Positions 35,282 to 44,558 of a DNA stretch of 64,000 nt are shown one piece after another. Positions within the stretch are counted from its first letter, which is position 1, and each line of letters opens with the position of its first letter. The notes beneath the pieces are model-generated. The model made no database searches, had not been told where the DNA came from, and was given only the letters and a program-made list of their open reading frames with translations. Position numbers and translations under genes: made by a program. Origin of the DNA: Muribaculaceae bacterium (GTDB taxonomy: Bacteria; Bacteroidota; Bacteroidia; Bacteroidales; Muribaculaceae); the NCBI GenBank assembly GCA_022508985.1, contig JAFLUA010000008.1:1-64000 (forward strand), read 5' to 3'.

Positions 35282-36829
35282 ATGTCTGAGCTTGCAAGCA
35301 ACAAGAAACGTATAGCATATAACACCATGTTTCTATACGGCCGTAAGGTCGTATCGATTCTTATCGGTTTTTTCACATCGCGCCTCCTGCTGGAGCGATT
35401 GGGCGAAACCGACTTTGGCCTTTATGGCCTTATCGGCAGTGTTATTGTGCTTTTCAGTTCTCTTCGCGCCATTTTTTCAACCTCGATACAGCGCTACGTA
35501 AATGTAGCCAAGGCCTCGGGGCGCCCCGAAGACGTGCAAAAAATTTTCAGTATAGGCACTGTCATACAGTTACTTTTGGGCATAACATTTATGGGTGTTG
35601 TCGAGATTGGCGGAGCATTTTTGATACCCAACCTCAACATCCCGGCAGCAAGTGTGGGCGATGCGTGGTGGGTGTTTCACCTGTCGTTATTCTCGGCCGT
35701 TGTGTTTATACTCACGGCTCCATACGATGCCTTGATAGTATCGAATGAGAAATTTAACTTTTATGCCGCTATGACGATTTTAGATTCGGTTCTACGTCTT
35801 TCGGTTGTGGCCTTGTTGATAATCTATCCCACACACAGAGTAGTGTGGTATGCTTTGCTCATTCTTGCGGTATCGGTTACCATCAGGCTTATAAATATGG
35901 TGTATTGTAGGCGCACCTTCGGCATCGAAGCAAAATTCAAATTCGTTAAAGACACAAATCTGTTTAAGGAGATGGCCGCCTTTGCCGGCTGGAGCTTTCT
36001 GGGTGGCACGGGCCACTCCATAGCCAATAACGGCATCAACTTCATACTCAACATTTTTGGAGGCGTAACGCTGAACACAGCACGCGCAATAGCAGCACAG
36101 GTTCAGGCAAATGTTATTCAATTTATAACCGATATGAGTGTGGGGTTTCAGCCTCGCAGCATCATGACGTACACAAAAAAGGAATATAGCGAGTTTTATT
36201 CCTTGTTGTTTTGGAATAGCAAAGTCAATTTCTTCATGGCGAGCGTTATGAGCGTTACTCTGTTGTGTGTGACATATCCGATATTGAAATTCTGGCTTGC
36301 CGACGTGCCCGAATGGTCGACCATTTTCACCAAATGTCTACTCATACACGTAATGGTGTTGAGTCTACACGACCCTATCGACACGCTTTTCAGAGCCGCC
36401 GGCAAGATGAAGTGGTATCAGATAACCGAGCTGGCTATTTTGACCTTGAATATACCTTTTTCGTGGATTGCGCTAAAGTTGGGCGCCCCGTTCTACAGCG
36501 TATTCATTGTGTTCATCATAGTTGAAATGCTAAATTTCACTGCCATGGTGATTATAGCAAAAATAACAACTGGCTTCTTGCTGAAGAAATATATCAAAGA
36601 AATACTATTCCCGATTATAGCCACTTGCTTCATTCTGGCGGCGTTGTATCTGTGCTGCACATCATACATCCCGGCCGAGATGAATTTCTGGAGTTTGCTC
36701 GGCACAGTGATATTGATAGCCGTAATCGTAATATCGATTGCCTCGTTTACTCTTTTCAACCATAGCGAACGAACAAAACTCGCCACCCTATTCCATTTAG
36801 ACAAGATTTTCAAGCATAAATCCAAATAG
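35282..36829 (+). CDS. Lipopolysaccharide/oligosaccharide flippase (MATE/Wzx-like)
   Basis: 515 residues with about 12-14 hydrophobic helices. The N-terminus 'NTMFLYGRKVVSILIGFFTSRLLLERLGETDFGLYGLIGSVIVLFSSLRAIFSTSIQRYV' is the classic start of Bacteroidetes polysaccharide-biosynthesis flippases. It would turn lipid-linked glycan units to the periplasmic side of the inner membrane. It closes the gmd-fcl-TolC-GNAT group. No polymerase or cluster-specific glycosyltransferases are adjacent, so the cluster is not a complete capsule locus. Confidence 0.88.
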   Translation: MSELASNKKRIAYNTMFLYGRKVVSILIGFFTSRLLLERLGETDFGLYGLIGSVIVLFSSLRAIFSTSIQRYVNVAKASGRPEDVQKIFSIGTVIQLLLGITFMGVVEIGGAFLIPNLNIPAASVGDAWWVFHLSLFSAVVFILTAPYDALIVSNEKFNFYAAMTILDSVLRLSVVALLIIYPTHRVVWYALLILAVSVTIRLINMVYCRRTFGIEAKFKFVKDTNLFKEMAAFAGWSFLGGTGHSIANNGINFILNIFGGVTLNTARAIAAQVQANVIQFITDMSVGFQPRSIMTYTKKEYSEFYSLLFWNSKVNFFMASVMSVTLLCVTYPILKFWLADVPEWSTIFTKCLLIHVMVLSLHDPIDTLFRAAGKMKWYQITELAILTLNIPFSWIALKLGAPFYSVFIVFIIVEMLNFTAMVIIAKITTGFLLKKYIKEILFPIIATCFILAALYLCCTSYIPAEMNFWSLLGTVILIAVIVISIASFTLFNHSERTKLATLFHLDKIFKHKSK

Positions 36830-36856
36830 GTCTACCAAATAAATAAGAGCAAGAGG

Positions 36857-36887
36857 CCTTGCCATTTGGCAAATAATTATTACCTTT
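36857..36887 (+). promoter_or_regulatory. guaB promoter (cTTG-N19-TACCTTTG)
   Basis: CTTG at 36857-36860, 19 nt, TACCTTTG at 36880-36887; 29 bp before the guaB ATG. Confidence 0.65.
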
Positions 36888-36916
36888 GCATGCAATAACA
36901 AAACAATCAATCAACG

Positions 36917-38398
36917 ATGAGTTCTTTTATTGCAGACAGAGTTAAGATGGATGGGCTAACATTCGACGACGTATTGCTAATCCCGGCATACTCCGAAGTC
37001 CTTCCTCGAGAAGTTAATCTTCAAAGCCGTTTTTCCCGTAACATAACGCTCAACGTGCCTATCGTATCCGCTGCCATGGATACCGTTACAGAGGCACAAC
37101 TCGCTATAGCTATTGCTCGCGAAGGGGGCTTGGGAGTAATCCACAAAAACATGTCGATAGCCGAGCAGGCACGCCAGGTCTACACCGTTAAGCGTGCTGA
37201 AAACGGTATGATTTACGACCCTGTAACCATTCTGTGCGGCTCAACTGTTGCCGACGCGTTGCGTATGATGAGCGAATATCACATCGGCGGCATACCCGTT
37301 ATCGATGAAAACGGCAAGTTGGTGGGCATCGTCACAAATCGTGATTTGCGATTTGAGCGCGACCAAAACCGCCTCATCGATGAAGTGATGACGAAAGAGA
37401 ACCTCGTTACGACATCGACAACAACCAACCTCGAAGAAGCGGCCGACATCCTTCAGTCTCATAAAATTGAGAAACTGCCGGTAGTCGATGCCGACGGCAA
37501 ACTCATCGGACTTGTAACATATAAAGACATTACCAAAGCAAAAGATAAACCCCATGCCTGCAAAGACAGCCGTGGTCGCCTTCGTGTGGCCGCCGGCGTA
37601 GGAGTAACGCCCGACTCAATGGATAGGGTCGACGCCCTTGTTGCCGCCGGTGTTGATGCCATTGTTATCGACACGGCTCACGGACATTCACAAGGCGTGG
37701 TAAAAGTACTCGAAGCAATAAAGAGCAAATATCCGTCGATCGACGTTGTCGTTGGCAACATAGCCACCGGCGAGGCGGCACGATACTTGGTAGAGCACGG
37801 TGCCGACGGCGTTAAAGTGGGAATAGGGCCGGGCTCAATATGCACTACGCGCATCATAGCCGGCGTTGGCGTGCCGCAACTATCTGCTGTTTACGACGTT
37901 GCCAAAGCTCTCGAAGGCACCGACGTGCCCCTTATTGCCGACGGCGGCATCCGCTATTCGGGCGATATCGTAAAGGCCCTCGCTGCCGGTGCTCACTCGG
38001 TGATGTTGGGCGGAATGTTTGCCGGCGTTGAAGAATCGCCGGGCGACACCATAATATTCAATGGCCGCAAATATAAATCGTATCGCGGCATGGGCTCTCT
38101 CGAAGCTATGGAGCGCGGTAGCAAAGACCGCTATTTCCAAGGCAACGAGACCGACGTCAAAAAACTTGTACCCGAAGGCATATCGGCACGAGTACCCTAC
38201 AAAGGGCTGCTCTACGAAGTCGTTTATCAGATGTTGGGCGGCCTACGTGCCGGCATGGGCTATTGCGGCGCACGCAATATTGAAGACCTCCACAAAACAT
38301 CGTTTACACGCATCACAAACGCCGGCGTGGCCGAAAGCCACCCGCACGACGTCGCCATCACGGCCGAAGCACCAAATTACAGCGCCGGTGCACAATAA
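36917..38398 (+). CDS. guaB: IMP dehydrogenase
   Basis: 493 residues. It oxidises IMP to XMP with NAD+, the committed step of GMP synthesis. The TIM barrel begins '[22 protein letters not shown]'; two CBS domains (about 95-205, '[32 protein letters not shown]') are inserted in it. The catalytic Cys309 is in '[11 protein letters not shown]', and the mobile flap follows with '[10 protein letters not shown]'. It has its own promoter. A weak stem (GGCAAG/CTTGCC, 38405-38440) lies between it and the SurA-like gene. Confidence 0.98.
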   Translation: MSSFIADRVKMDGLTFDDVLLIPAYSEVLPREVNLQSRFSRNITLNVPIVSAAMDTVTEAQLAIAIAREGGLGVIHKNMSIAEQARQVYTVKRAENGMIYDPVTILCGSTVADALRMMSEYHIGGIPVIDENGKLVGIVTNRDLRFERDQNRLIDEVMTKENLVTTSTTTNLEEAADILQSHKIEKLPVVDADGKLIGLVTYKDITKAKDKPHACKDSRGRLRVAAGVGVTPDSMDRVDALVAAGVDAIVIDTAHGHSQGVVKVLEAIKSKYPSIDVVVGNIATGEAARYLVEHGADGVKVGIGPGSICTTRIIAGVGVPQLSAVYDVAKALEGTDVPLIADGGIRYSGDIVKALAAGAHSVMLGGMFAGVEESPGDTIIFNGRKYKSYRGMGSLEAMERGSKDRYFQGNETDVKKLVPEGISARVPYKGLLYEVVYQMLGGLRAGMGYCGARNIEDLHKTSFTRITNAGVAESHPHDVAITAEAPNYSAGAQ

Positions 38399-38458
38399 AA
38401 AAGCGGCAAGCTCGTTAAATACCATACAACCGATCTTGCCAATTTATTAAACAACAAT

Positions 38459-40384
38459 ATGAAAAAGTTACTTTTAACCGCCACTGTTATCGCTGCCACC
38501 GCTGCTTCTTTGAGCGCCGCCGATAAAGACCCTGTCCTCATGACCGTCGACGGGCACGATATTCATGTGAGCGAATTTGAATATCTTTACAATAAAAACA
38601 ACAGCCAGCAGCTGCAACAGCAATCGCTCGACGAGTACCTCAATATGTTTGTCGATTACAAACTCAAGGTTGCCGATGCCGAGCATGCTGGTATTCAGAA
38701 CAGCGAAGAGTTTCTCAGCGAATTCAACAAATTCCGAGCAGAGCTTGCCGCACCCTACTTCCGTTCTCAAACAGTTGAAGACGAACTCGTAAACGAGTCG
38801 TACGAGCACCACAAATATGACGTTTATGTAAGCCATATCATGGTTCCGCTTAGCGACGACAAGAAGCAATTGCTTGATTCTTTACGTACGGCCATAATAA
38901 GCGGTAAAACGACATTCGAAGCCGCCGCTTCTCATTCTATCGACAGAGGCAGTGCAACACGAGGCGGACAGATGGGATTTGTTGTTCCCGACCGCTTCCC
39001 TTGGGCCTTCGAAAAGGCCGCTTACGACACTCCCGTCGGCGAAATATCACCTGTCGTGAACTCCGGAATGGGTTACCACATAATCCGCGTTGAGCAACGT
39101 AAGCCGACAGCCGGTCAAGTACTCGCCGCACACATATTGCGACTCACTCGCGGCAAGAGTGCCGAAGATGCCCAACACCAGAAGGTTGTTATCGACTCGC
39201 TGTATAACGAGTTGCAAACAGGTGCCGATTTTGCCGACCTTGCCAAACGCTTTAGCGAAGACCCCGGCTCGGGTCGCAACGGAGGTATGTTGCCATGGTT
39301 TGGAAAAGGCACTATGGTAGCCGAATTCGACAGCATTTCATTTGCACTCGGCAATAGCGAATTATCAACGCCTTTCGCTACATCGTACGGCTATCATATC
39401 ATTAAAAAATATGACCACAAAAGTGTTCCGGCGCTCGATGAATTAAGAGAAAAGATACTCGAAAACATGAAGCGCGACGAACGCGGCCACGCTGCCGAAG
39501 ATGCCTTCATTGCCGAGCTGATGACAAAATACAACGGCACTGTTGATAAAATAGTTCTCGACCGCGCCGAGAAAATGATTAGCGAAAATGGCGGTTACGA
39601 CTCCACTGTCGTTGCACGCCTTGCCGCAATGGATGTGCCGGTGGCTACCTACGATGGCGGCGCTATTAAACTCTCGGAACTCATTCCCTCGGTGCCTGCT
39701 TCCGGCGCGAACACTGCTGCCGACGCTCGTAATCTGATAGAGCAGGCGGCCCACCTTGCCCTGCAAGAAGCCGTACTCGAAAACGCTCGTCAGGATTTGA
39801 TTATAAACAATGCCGACTATCGCAACCTCGTAAACGAATATCGCGACGGCATTCTCCTTTACGAGATTTCTAACCGCAACGTATGGGATAAAGCAGCTAA
39901 AGACACCGAAGGCCTCGATAAATTTTTCAAAGCCAACATCGACCAATATCGCTGGGAAACGCCTAAATTTAAGAGCTATGTTTTCTTTGCATCGTCTGAC
40001 TCCTTGCTAAATGTAGCTATCCAATACGCCGATTCGTTGTCGACCGACAACCAGGCTGCCTTTACCCAAGATATGCGCAAACGTTTTGGCCGCGATATTA
40101 AGGTAGAACGCGTAATAGCAGCCAAAGGTGAAAATGCCATCACCGACTATCTCGCATTTGGCGGACCAAAGCCCGAAAGCGACAAGAAAACAAAATGGGA
40201 GGCCTACGGCGCCTATAAAGGACGCATCCTCGACGGCCCTGAAGAAGCCGGTGACGTGAGAGGAGCTGCCGTAACCGACTACCAGACACAGCTCGACAAA
40301 GAGTGGGTGGCACAGTTGCACGAGCGCTACAAAGTGAAGGTAAACAAGAAAGTTTTTGAAAAACTGAAGAAACAGCAAAAATAA
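38459..40384 (+). CDS. SurA-like periplasmic peptidyl-prolyl isomerase
   Basis: 641 residues with a signal peptide (1-21, ending 'LSAAD'). The N-terminal SurA chaperone part (about 25-125) is followed by two parvulin domains: one around 'VYVSHIMVPLSDDKKQ...GGQMGFVVPDRFPWAFEKAAY', a second around 'VLAAHILRLTRGKSA...RFSEDPGSGRNGGMLPWFGKGTMVAEFD'. It would fold outer-membrane proteins in the periplasm. Much longer than E. coli SurA (428) because of a C-terminal extension of about 300 residues, usual in Bacteroidales. The next gene, a shorter relative, starts 2 bp later. Confidence 0.93.
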   Translation: MKKLLLTATVIAATAASLSAADKDPVLMTVDGHDIHVSEFEYLYNKNNSQQLQQQSLDEYLNMFVDYKLKVADAEHAGIQNSEEFLSEFNKFRAELAAPYFRSQTVEDELVNESYEHHKYDVYVSHIMVPLSDDKKQLLDSLRTAIISGKTTFEAAASHSIDRGSATRGGQMGFVVPDRFPWAFEKAAYDTPVGEISPVVNSGMGYHIIRVEQRKPTAGQVLAAHILRLTRGKSAEDAQHQKVVIDSLYNELQTGADFADLAKRFSEDPGSGRNGGMLPWFGKGTMVAEFDSISFALGNSELSTPFATSYGYHIIKKYDHKSVPALDELREKILENMKRDERGHAAEDAFIAELMTKYNGTVDKIVLDRAEKMISENGGYDSTVVARLAAMDVPVATYDGGAIKLSELIPSVPASGANTAADARNLIEQAAHLALQEAVLENARQDLIINNADYRNLVNEYRDGILLYEISNRNVWDKAAKDTEGLDKFFKANIDQYRWETPKFKSYVFFASSDSLLNVAIQYADSLSTDNQAAFTQDMRKRFGRDIKVERVIAAKGENAITDYLAFGGPKPESDKKTKWEAYGAYKGRILDGPEEAGDVRGAAVTDYQTQLDKEWVAQLHERYKVKVNKKVFEKLKKQQK

Positions 40385-40386
40385 TT

Positions 40387-41259
40387 GTGAAACAAATATT
40401 CAACATCCTCGCCGCCACTGCCGTAATGCTGCTCGCTGCAGCGTGTAGCCGTGGCGGTGATGCCGTTATACCGGAAGACACGATAGTGCGTGTCGGCAGC
40501 GATTTTTTACGCGCCGAAGAGCTTCGCCAACACATTCCGTCGGGCATATCTCACGACGACAGCGTTGCCTTGGCACGGGCATATATACACTCGTGGATTG
40601 ACACCCGACTCATAGCCAAAGTAGCAGCCGAAGAAGTGGATATCGATGAAATAGAACGTCTCACCGCAGAGTATCGCAACGAGCTGATAATGTCGCAATA
40701 CAGGCGTGCGATGGCACGACAAGCCTCCGACGGTATTTTTGCCGAAGACTCACTGCAAGGTTATTACGAAGCCTGCAAGGCCGATTTTGTTCTCGAACGG
40801 CCTATGGTAAAGGGCATTTATCTCAAAGTGCCGCAAGACGCCTCTAATCTTGCCGCTATTCGCAAGCTATATAAGTCGGAGCGACGCGCCGATATCGACC
40901 GCCTCGAAAAAGAAGCATTGTCGGCAGCTATTCACTACGATTTTTTCCGCGACAGATGGATCGACTGGGAACAAATAGAGACACGGATACCCGTCGATTT
41001 TACCGCCTCTGTAACAACGGCCCTCGAGGCTCACAAGCCGCTCGAAGTAACGGCGGGTGGCTTCGTATACCTATTGTCGGTTTCCGACTACCTACCGGCA
41101 GGGGCCACGATGCCTTTCGAAGCAGCCAAACCCATCATCAAAGAGCGTCTGCTATCGATAAAACGCATTGCCTACGATGCCGCCTTGCGAAACGATTTGC
41201 TCAACCGAGCCCTCTCCGACGGCACCGTATCGTTCCCCGGTCAAAATCCGTTAAAGTAG
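40387..41259 (+). CDS. SurA-like lipoprotein lacking a parvulin domain
   Basis: 290 residues from a GTG start, 2 bp after the previous stop. Lipoprotein signal with Cys20 ('LAAAC'). The sequence resembles the SurA N-terminal chaperone domain ('VRVGSDFLRAEELRQHIP', 'ARAYIHSWIDTRLIAKVAAEEVDIDEIERLTAEYRNELIMSQYRR') and ends with 'AKPIIKERLLSIKR', but the two parvulin modules of its neighbour are missing; 'ERPMVKGIYLKVP' may be their remnant. It is probably a membrane-tethered chaperone working with the preceding protein. Confidence 0.82.
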   Translation: MKQIFNILAATAVMLLAAACSRGGDAVIPEDTIVRVGSDFLRAEELRQHIPSGISHDDSVALARAYIHSWIDTRLIAKVAAEEVDIDEIERLTAEYRNELIMSQYRRAMARQASDGIFAEDSLQGYYEACKADFVLERPMVKGIYLKVPQDASNLAAIRKLYKSERRADIDRLEKEALSAAIHYDFFRDRWIDWEQIETRIPVDFTASVTTALEAHKPLEVTAGGFVYLLSVSDYLPAGATMPFEAAKPIIKERLLSIKRIAYDAALRNDLLNRALSDGTVSFPGQNPLK

Positions 41260-41318
41260 CGCTACCAAATCTCATTGCAATTTTTCTATAAAAAAACTTC
41301 AATTCTTGTTTTTTTTAT

Positions 41319-41326
41319 TAATTTTG
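41319..41326 (+). promoter_or_regulatory. -7 box TAATTTTG for psd-pssA
   Basis: An exact TAnnTTTG match 23 bp before the psd ATG at 41350; no well-spaced -33. Confidence 0.5.
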
Positions 41327-41349
41327 CAATAACAAAAAGTATCAGCACG

Positions 41350-42033
41350 ATGAGAGTAAAGATACATCACGAAGGCACGACAATACTGATTACGCTATTG
41401 GCGATACTGCTTATAATCAATGCGCCTCTATGGATATGGGTGAGGCCGTTGATATGGGCAATACTCGCCACCGTTGCCAGTGCCGTTTTCTATGCTCTTA
41501 CCGCCAATTTTTTCCGTTCGCCGCGCCGCACCTTCACCGGTAATCGCGAAAATGTTGTCGTATCGTCGGCCGACGGGAAAGTCGTTGCCCTCGAAGAAAC
41601 TTTCGAAGACGAATATCTGCACTGCCGATGCATACAGCTATCGGTATTTATGAGCCTCTTCAACGTACACGCTAATTGGTTTCCCGTTGACGGCGAAGTA
41701 GAGTATATCAAGCATCATCCGGGGCGTTTCATGGGTGCCTACCTGCCGAAGTCGAGCACCGAAAACGAGCGCTCGACGGTCGTTATCAAAGCCCTTAACG
41801 GACAGACAGTGCTGATGCGACAGGTTGCCGGAGCTATGGCACGACGCATTGTCACGTATGCTCGGCCGGGCTACGAAGCATCGATTGAAGACCACATGGG
41901 ATTCATTAAATTCGGCTCTCGTATCGACCTTTATCTACCTCTCGGCACCGAAATATTAGTAAACATCGGCGACACTACCACCGGTGGCATCACCGAAGTG
42001 GCTCGCCTTATAGCTACTAACGACAATGCTTAA
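41350..42033 (+). CDS. psd: Phosphatidylserine decarboxylase, short type
   Basis: 227 residues from the ATG at 41350; a non-ATG start 25 codons upstream crosses the -7 box and is rejected. It makes phosphatidylethanolamine from phosphatidylserine at the inner membrane. Two membrane-spanning or re-entrant stretches lie at about 10-52; the catalytic part has 'FFRSPRRTF', 'FMSLFNVHANWFPVDG' and 'HMGFIKFGSRIDLYLP', where G189-S190 is the self-cleavage site that makes the pyruvoyl group. The last 8 bp overlap pssA, which supplies its substrate. Confidence 0.95.
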   Translation: MRVKIHHEGTTILITLLAILLIINAPLWIWVRPLIWAILATVASAVFYALTANFFRSPRRTFTGNRENVVVSSADGKVVALEETFEDEYLHCRCIQLSVFMSLFNVHANWFPVDGEVEYIKHHPGRFMGAYLPKSSTENERSTVVIKALNGQTVLMRQVAGAMARRIVTYARPGYEASIEDHMGFIKFGSRIDLYLPLGTEILVNIGDTTTGGITEVARLIATNDNA

Positions 42034-42727
42034 ACGCATAACCGACGCCATACCTAATACTATCACGTGCCTCAACTTGATATCGGGGTGCGTTGCCATC
42101 TTTATGGCTTTTCATCTGCACGAAACGATAGGGGGTCTCACCGGTGGCACATGGGCTATCATAGCCATCGCCATGGCTGCTCTGTTTGATTTTCTCGACG
42201 GCGCGGCCGCACGGCTCTTCAAGGCAGTATCGGCAATAGGTAAAGACCTCGACTCGCTGTCCGACCTTGTTAGCTTTGGAGTGGCTCCCGCCATGCTAAT
42301 GCTTAACACCATGACAGCCAACGGCTCGAGCTTATGGGCAGCAGCGCCTTGCCTGCTGATCCCGGCTTTTGGAGCCATACGACTCGCTATCTTTAACAAC
42401 GACACACAACAAAGCACCACCTTCAGAGGATTGCCTATCCCCGCGAATGCTATTTTCTGGATTGGCATGTATGGGTGGATCGGCCGCTATTTCTATCCCG
42501 GTGCCGGCGTTATCTGGGTGTTGATAGCACTGCTATGCTGGGCCATGGTAGGCAAATTCAAAATGTTTTCGTTAAAATTCAAAAACCTTGATTTCTACGA
42601 AAACTTCTGCCGCTATGTCATCATTGTGGCGGCTATAATATTTGTAGCAATGTATGGCCTCGCCGGATTGGCCTGGACCATACTGCTCTATTTTCTGCTG
42701 TCGTATCTAAGGCAAAATCGCATCTGA
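42026..42727 (+). CDS. pssA: CDP-diacylglycerol-serine O-phosphatidyltransferase
   Basis: 233 residues, a multi-span membrane enzyme of the CDP-alcohol phosphatidyltransferase family. The full family motif is present: D58-G59, A62-R63, G72, D76 and D80 ('DFLDGAAARLF...GKDLDSLSD'). It joins CDP-diacylglycerol and serine to phosphatidylserine, which psd decarboxylates. It starts inside the psd gene (8-bp overlap), so the two are translationally coupled. The C-terminal third has two further membrane helices. Confidence 0.97.
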   Translation: MLKRITDAIPNTITCLNLISGCVAIFMAFHLHETIGGLTGGTWAIIAIAMAALFDFLDGAAARLFKAVSAIGKDLDSLSDLVSFGVAPAMLMLNTMTANGSSLWAAAPCLLIPAFGAIRLAIFNNDTQQSTTFRGLPIPANAIFWIGMYGWIGRYFYPGAGVIWVLIALLCWAMVGKFKMFSLKFKNLDFYENFCRYVIIVAAIIFVAMYGLAGLAWTILLYFLLSYLRQNRI

Positions 42728-42777
42728 TGCAACTAAGTCCGTAAAGCTATCAACGGCCGATATTGCAATCTTGAGTT

Positions 42778-43113
42778 ATGTTTTTTGTATTCCTAATCAT
42801 AATACTGTTATTTATCTTATGGCCGGTACTACGCACCGGCTGGAAGATTCATCGCTTCATGTCGGACCCTGTTGCCGAAATGCGTCGACAGGCCGAAAAA
42901 CGACAAAAAGAATACAAAGAGCAGTACGCCTCCAACGATGAATATCAACAACGTCCCCATAAAAAAATCGATGCCGACGTGGGAGAATATGTCACCTTCA
43001 CCGAAATTGAGATAAGCGAAGAAGAGCGACAAAACAGAGCGCAACAATCCGACAAAGATTTTCGCCGCGAAGAGCAGATAAGCGATGCCAAATGGGTAGA
43101 TATAAACGAGTAA
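42778..43113 (+). CDS. DUF4834-like membrane protein
   Basis: 111 residues. A membrane helix at residues 2-19 ('FFVFLIIILLFILWPVL') is followed by a charged cytoplasmic tail: 'RRQAEKRQKEYKEQYA' (helical) and 'EYVTFTEIEISEEER'. This matches the small DUF4834 family found beside lipid genes in Bacteroidales. Function unknown. It lies 50 bp after pssA and 1 bp before the DUF2461 gene. Confidence 0.75.
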   Translation: MFFVFLIIILLFILWPVLRTGWKIHRFMSDPVAEMRRQAEKRQKEYKEQYASNDEYQQRPHKKIDADVGEYVTFTEIEISEEERQNRAQQSDKDFRREEQISDAKWVDINE

Positions 43114-43114
43114 G

Positions 43115-43768
43115 ATGAAAGACCTATATAATTTCCTCGACCAATTAGCGGAAAACAACAACAGAGAGTGGTTTGCCGCTCACAAAGCGGAGTACGAGCG
43201 TCTGCGGGCGATATGGATTTCCGACCTACAGAAGCTCATCGACTGCATGGCTATATACGATAGGTCGCTGGCCCACGTCGAGGCGAAAGACTGTCTCTAC
43301 CGCATCTATCGCGACACCCGCTTCTCGCCCGACAAGACGCCTTATAAAACCTACTTCTCGGCGCTCATCACGCCTACGGGCCGACACTCCGACAGGGCCG
43401 GGTACTATATTCACGTCGGCCATGAAGAGTCGGTAATCTATGCCGGCTACTGGTGCTCCGATAATAAAATACTGAAAAAGCTTCGCAAAGCTATCATCGA
43501 TAACGTTGAAGAATTCAGGCAGATTACCGAAACGCCCGACATTCTCAAATATTTTCCACATTGGTATGGGCCACAGCTAAAAACAGCGCCGTCAGGATAT
43601 GCTCGAAACCATCCCGACATCGACTTGCTGCGTCTCACCCAGTATGGTAAAGAGATGACACTGCCACGAAAGTTTTTCACCACTGCTGGATGGCAACAAA
43701 AAGTAGCCGAGCGCCTCGAGCTGCTTAAACCACTAATCGACTTCCTAAATTATTCAATCGACGAATAG
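43115..43768 (+). CDS. DUF2461 domain protein
   Basis: 217 residues, covering the whole domain: 'LYNFLDQLAENNNREWFAAHKAEYERLR', 'RIYRDTRFSPDKTPYKTYFSALI' (the most conserved block), 'GRHSDRAGYYIHVG' and 'YGKEMTLPRKFF'. The family is widespread and its function unknown; the conserved 'RDxRFSxDKxPYK' suggests phosphate or nucleotide binding, which is inference. Part of a run of closely spaced genes from psd to pyrC. Confidence 0.9.
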   Translation: MKDLYNFLDQLAENNNREWFAAHKAEYERLRAIWISDLQKLIDCMAIYDRSLAHVEAKDCLYRIYRDTRFSPDKTPYKTYFSALITPTGRHSDRAGYYIHVGHEESVIYAGYWCSDNKILKKLRKAIIDNVEEFRQITETPDILKYFPHWYGPQLKTAPSGYARNHPDIDLLRLTQYGKEMTLPRKFFTTAGWQQKVAERLELLKPLIDFLNYSIDE

Positions 43769-43787
43769 TCGTATAAAACACCTCATT

Positions 43788-44555
43788 ATGTCTACGCCAC
43801 AATCAACCGATAAAGCCGATGCTTGCGTTATAATACCCATGTATAACGAGTGCGAAAATGCCGCTGCAATCATCGACGCCGTGATGGCACTGCCAACCGT
43901 TTTCGACGTCCTCGTAATCGATGATAATTCACCCGACGGCACAGCAGGTATCGTCAAAGAAAAGATAGCGCAATATCCAGGACGTGTCGATATTATCGAG
44001 CGTGAAGGCAAACTCGGTCTTGGCACTGCATATATCACTGGCTTTAAACACTGTATAGCCAAGGGATATGAGTTTATCTGCGAAATGGACGCCGACTTCT
44101 CGCACAACCCGTCTGACTTGGTGCGTCTTCGCGACACAGCCATAGCGCAAGAGGCCGATGTTGTTGTCGGCTCGCGCTATGTCACCGGCGTAAACGTGGT
44201 AAACTGGCCGATGGGGCGCATTCTCATGTCGTACTACGCTTCGAAGTATGTGCAGATAATAACAGGGCTCTCTATCCACGATACTACGGCAGGTTTTGTG
44301 TGCTATCGTCGCCGTGTTTTAGAAGCGCTGCCGCTCGACGAAATTAAATTCAAAGGCTATGCCTTCCAGATCGAAATGAAGTTTACGGCTACGAAATATG
44401 GCTTTAAGGTAGTGGAAGTTCCTATCATTTTTGTAAATCGCGTATTGGGGACAAGCAAAATGAACACCAGCATCTTTGGCGAAGCCGTTTTCGGTGTAAT
44501 ACGGTTGAAGTGGAACAGCCTCTTCACCAAGTATCCCGATTACTCTAAAAAATAA
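43788..44555 (+). CDS. Polyprenol-phosphate mannosyltransferase-like GT2
   Basis: 255 residues. A GT2 (Dpm1-like) fold: 'VIIPMYNECENAAAII', 'VLVIDDNSPDGTAGIVKE', 'GKLGLGTAYITGF' and the metal-binding 'EMDADFSHNP', then 'VVGSRYVTGVNVVNWPMGRILMSYYASKY' and 'TTAGFVCYRR'. It transfers mannose (or a similar sugar) from GDP-mannose to undecaprenyl-phosphate on the cytoplasmic side. There is no C-terminal membrane domain, so it is probably peripheral. It lies 3 bp before pyrC. The true sugar specificity is inferred from family. Confidence 0.9.
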   Translation: MSTPQSTDKADACVIIPMYNECENAAAIIDAVMALPTVFDVLVIDDNSPDGTAGIVKEKIAQYPGRVDIIEREGKLGLGTAYITGFKHCIAKGYEFICEMDADFSHNPSDLVRLRDTAIAQEADVVVGSRYVTGVNVVNWPMGRILMSYYASKYVQIITGLSIHDTTAGFVCYRRRVLEALPLDEIKFKGYAFQIEMKFTATKYGFKVVEVPIIFVNRVLGTSKMNTSIFGEAVFGVIRLKWNSLFTKYPDYSKK

Positions 44556-44558
44556 GGC

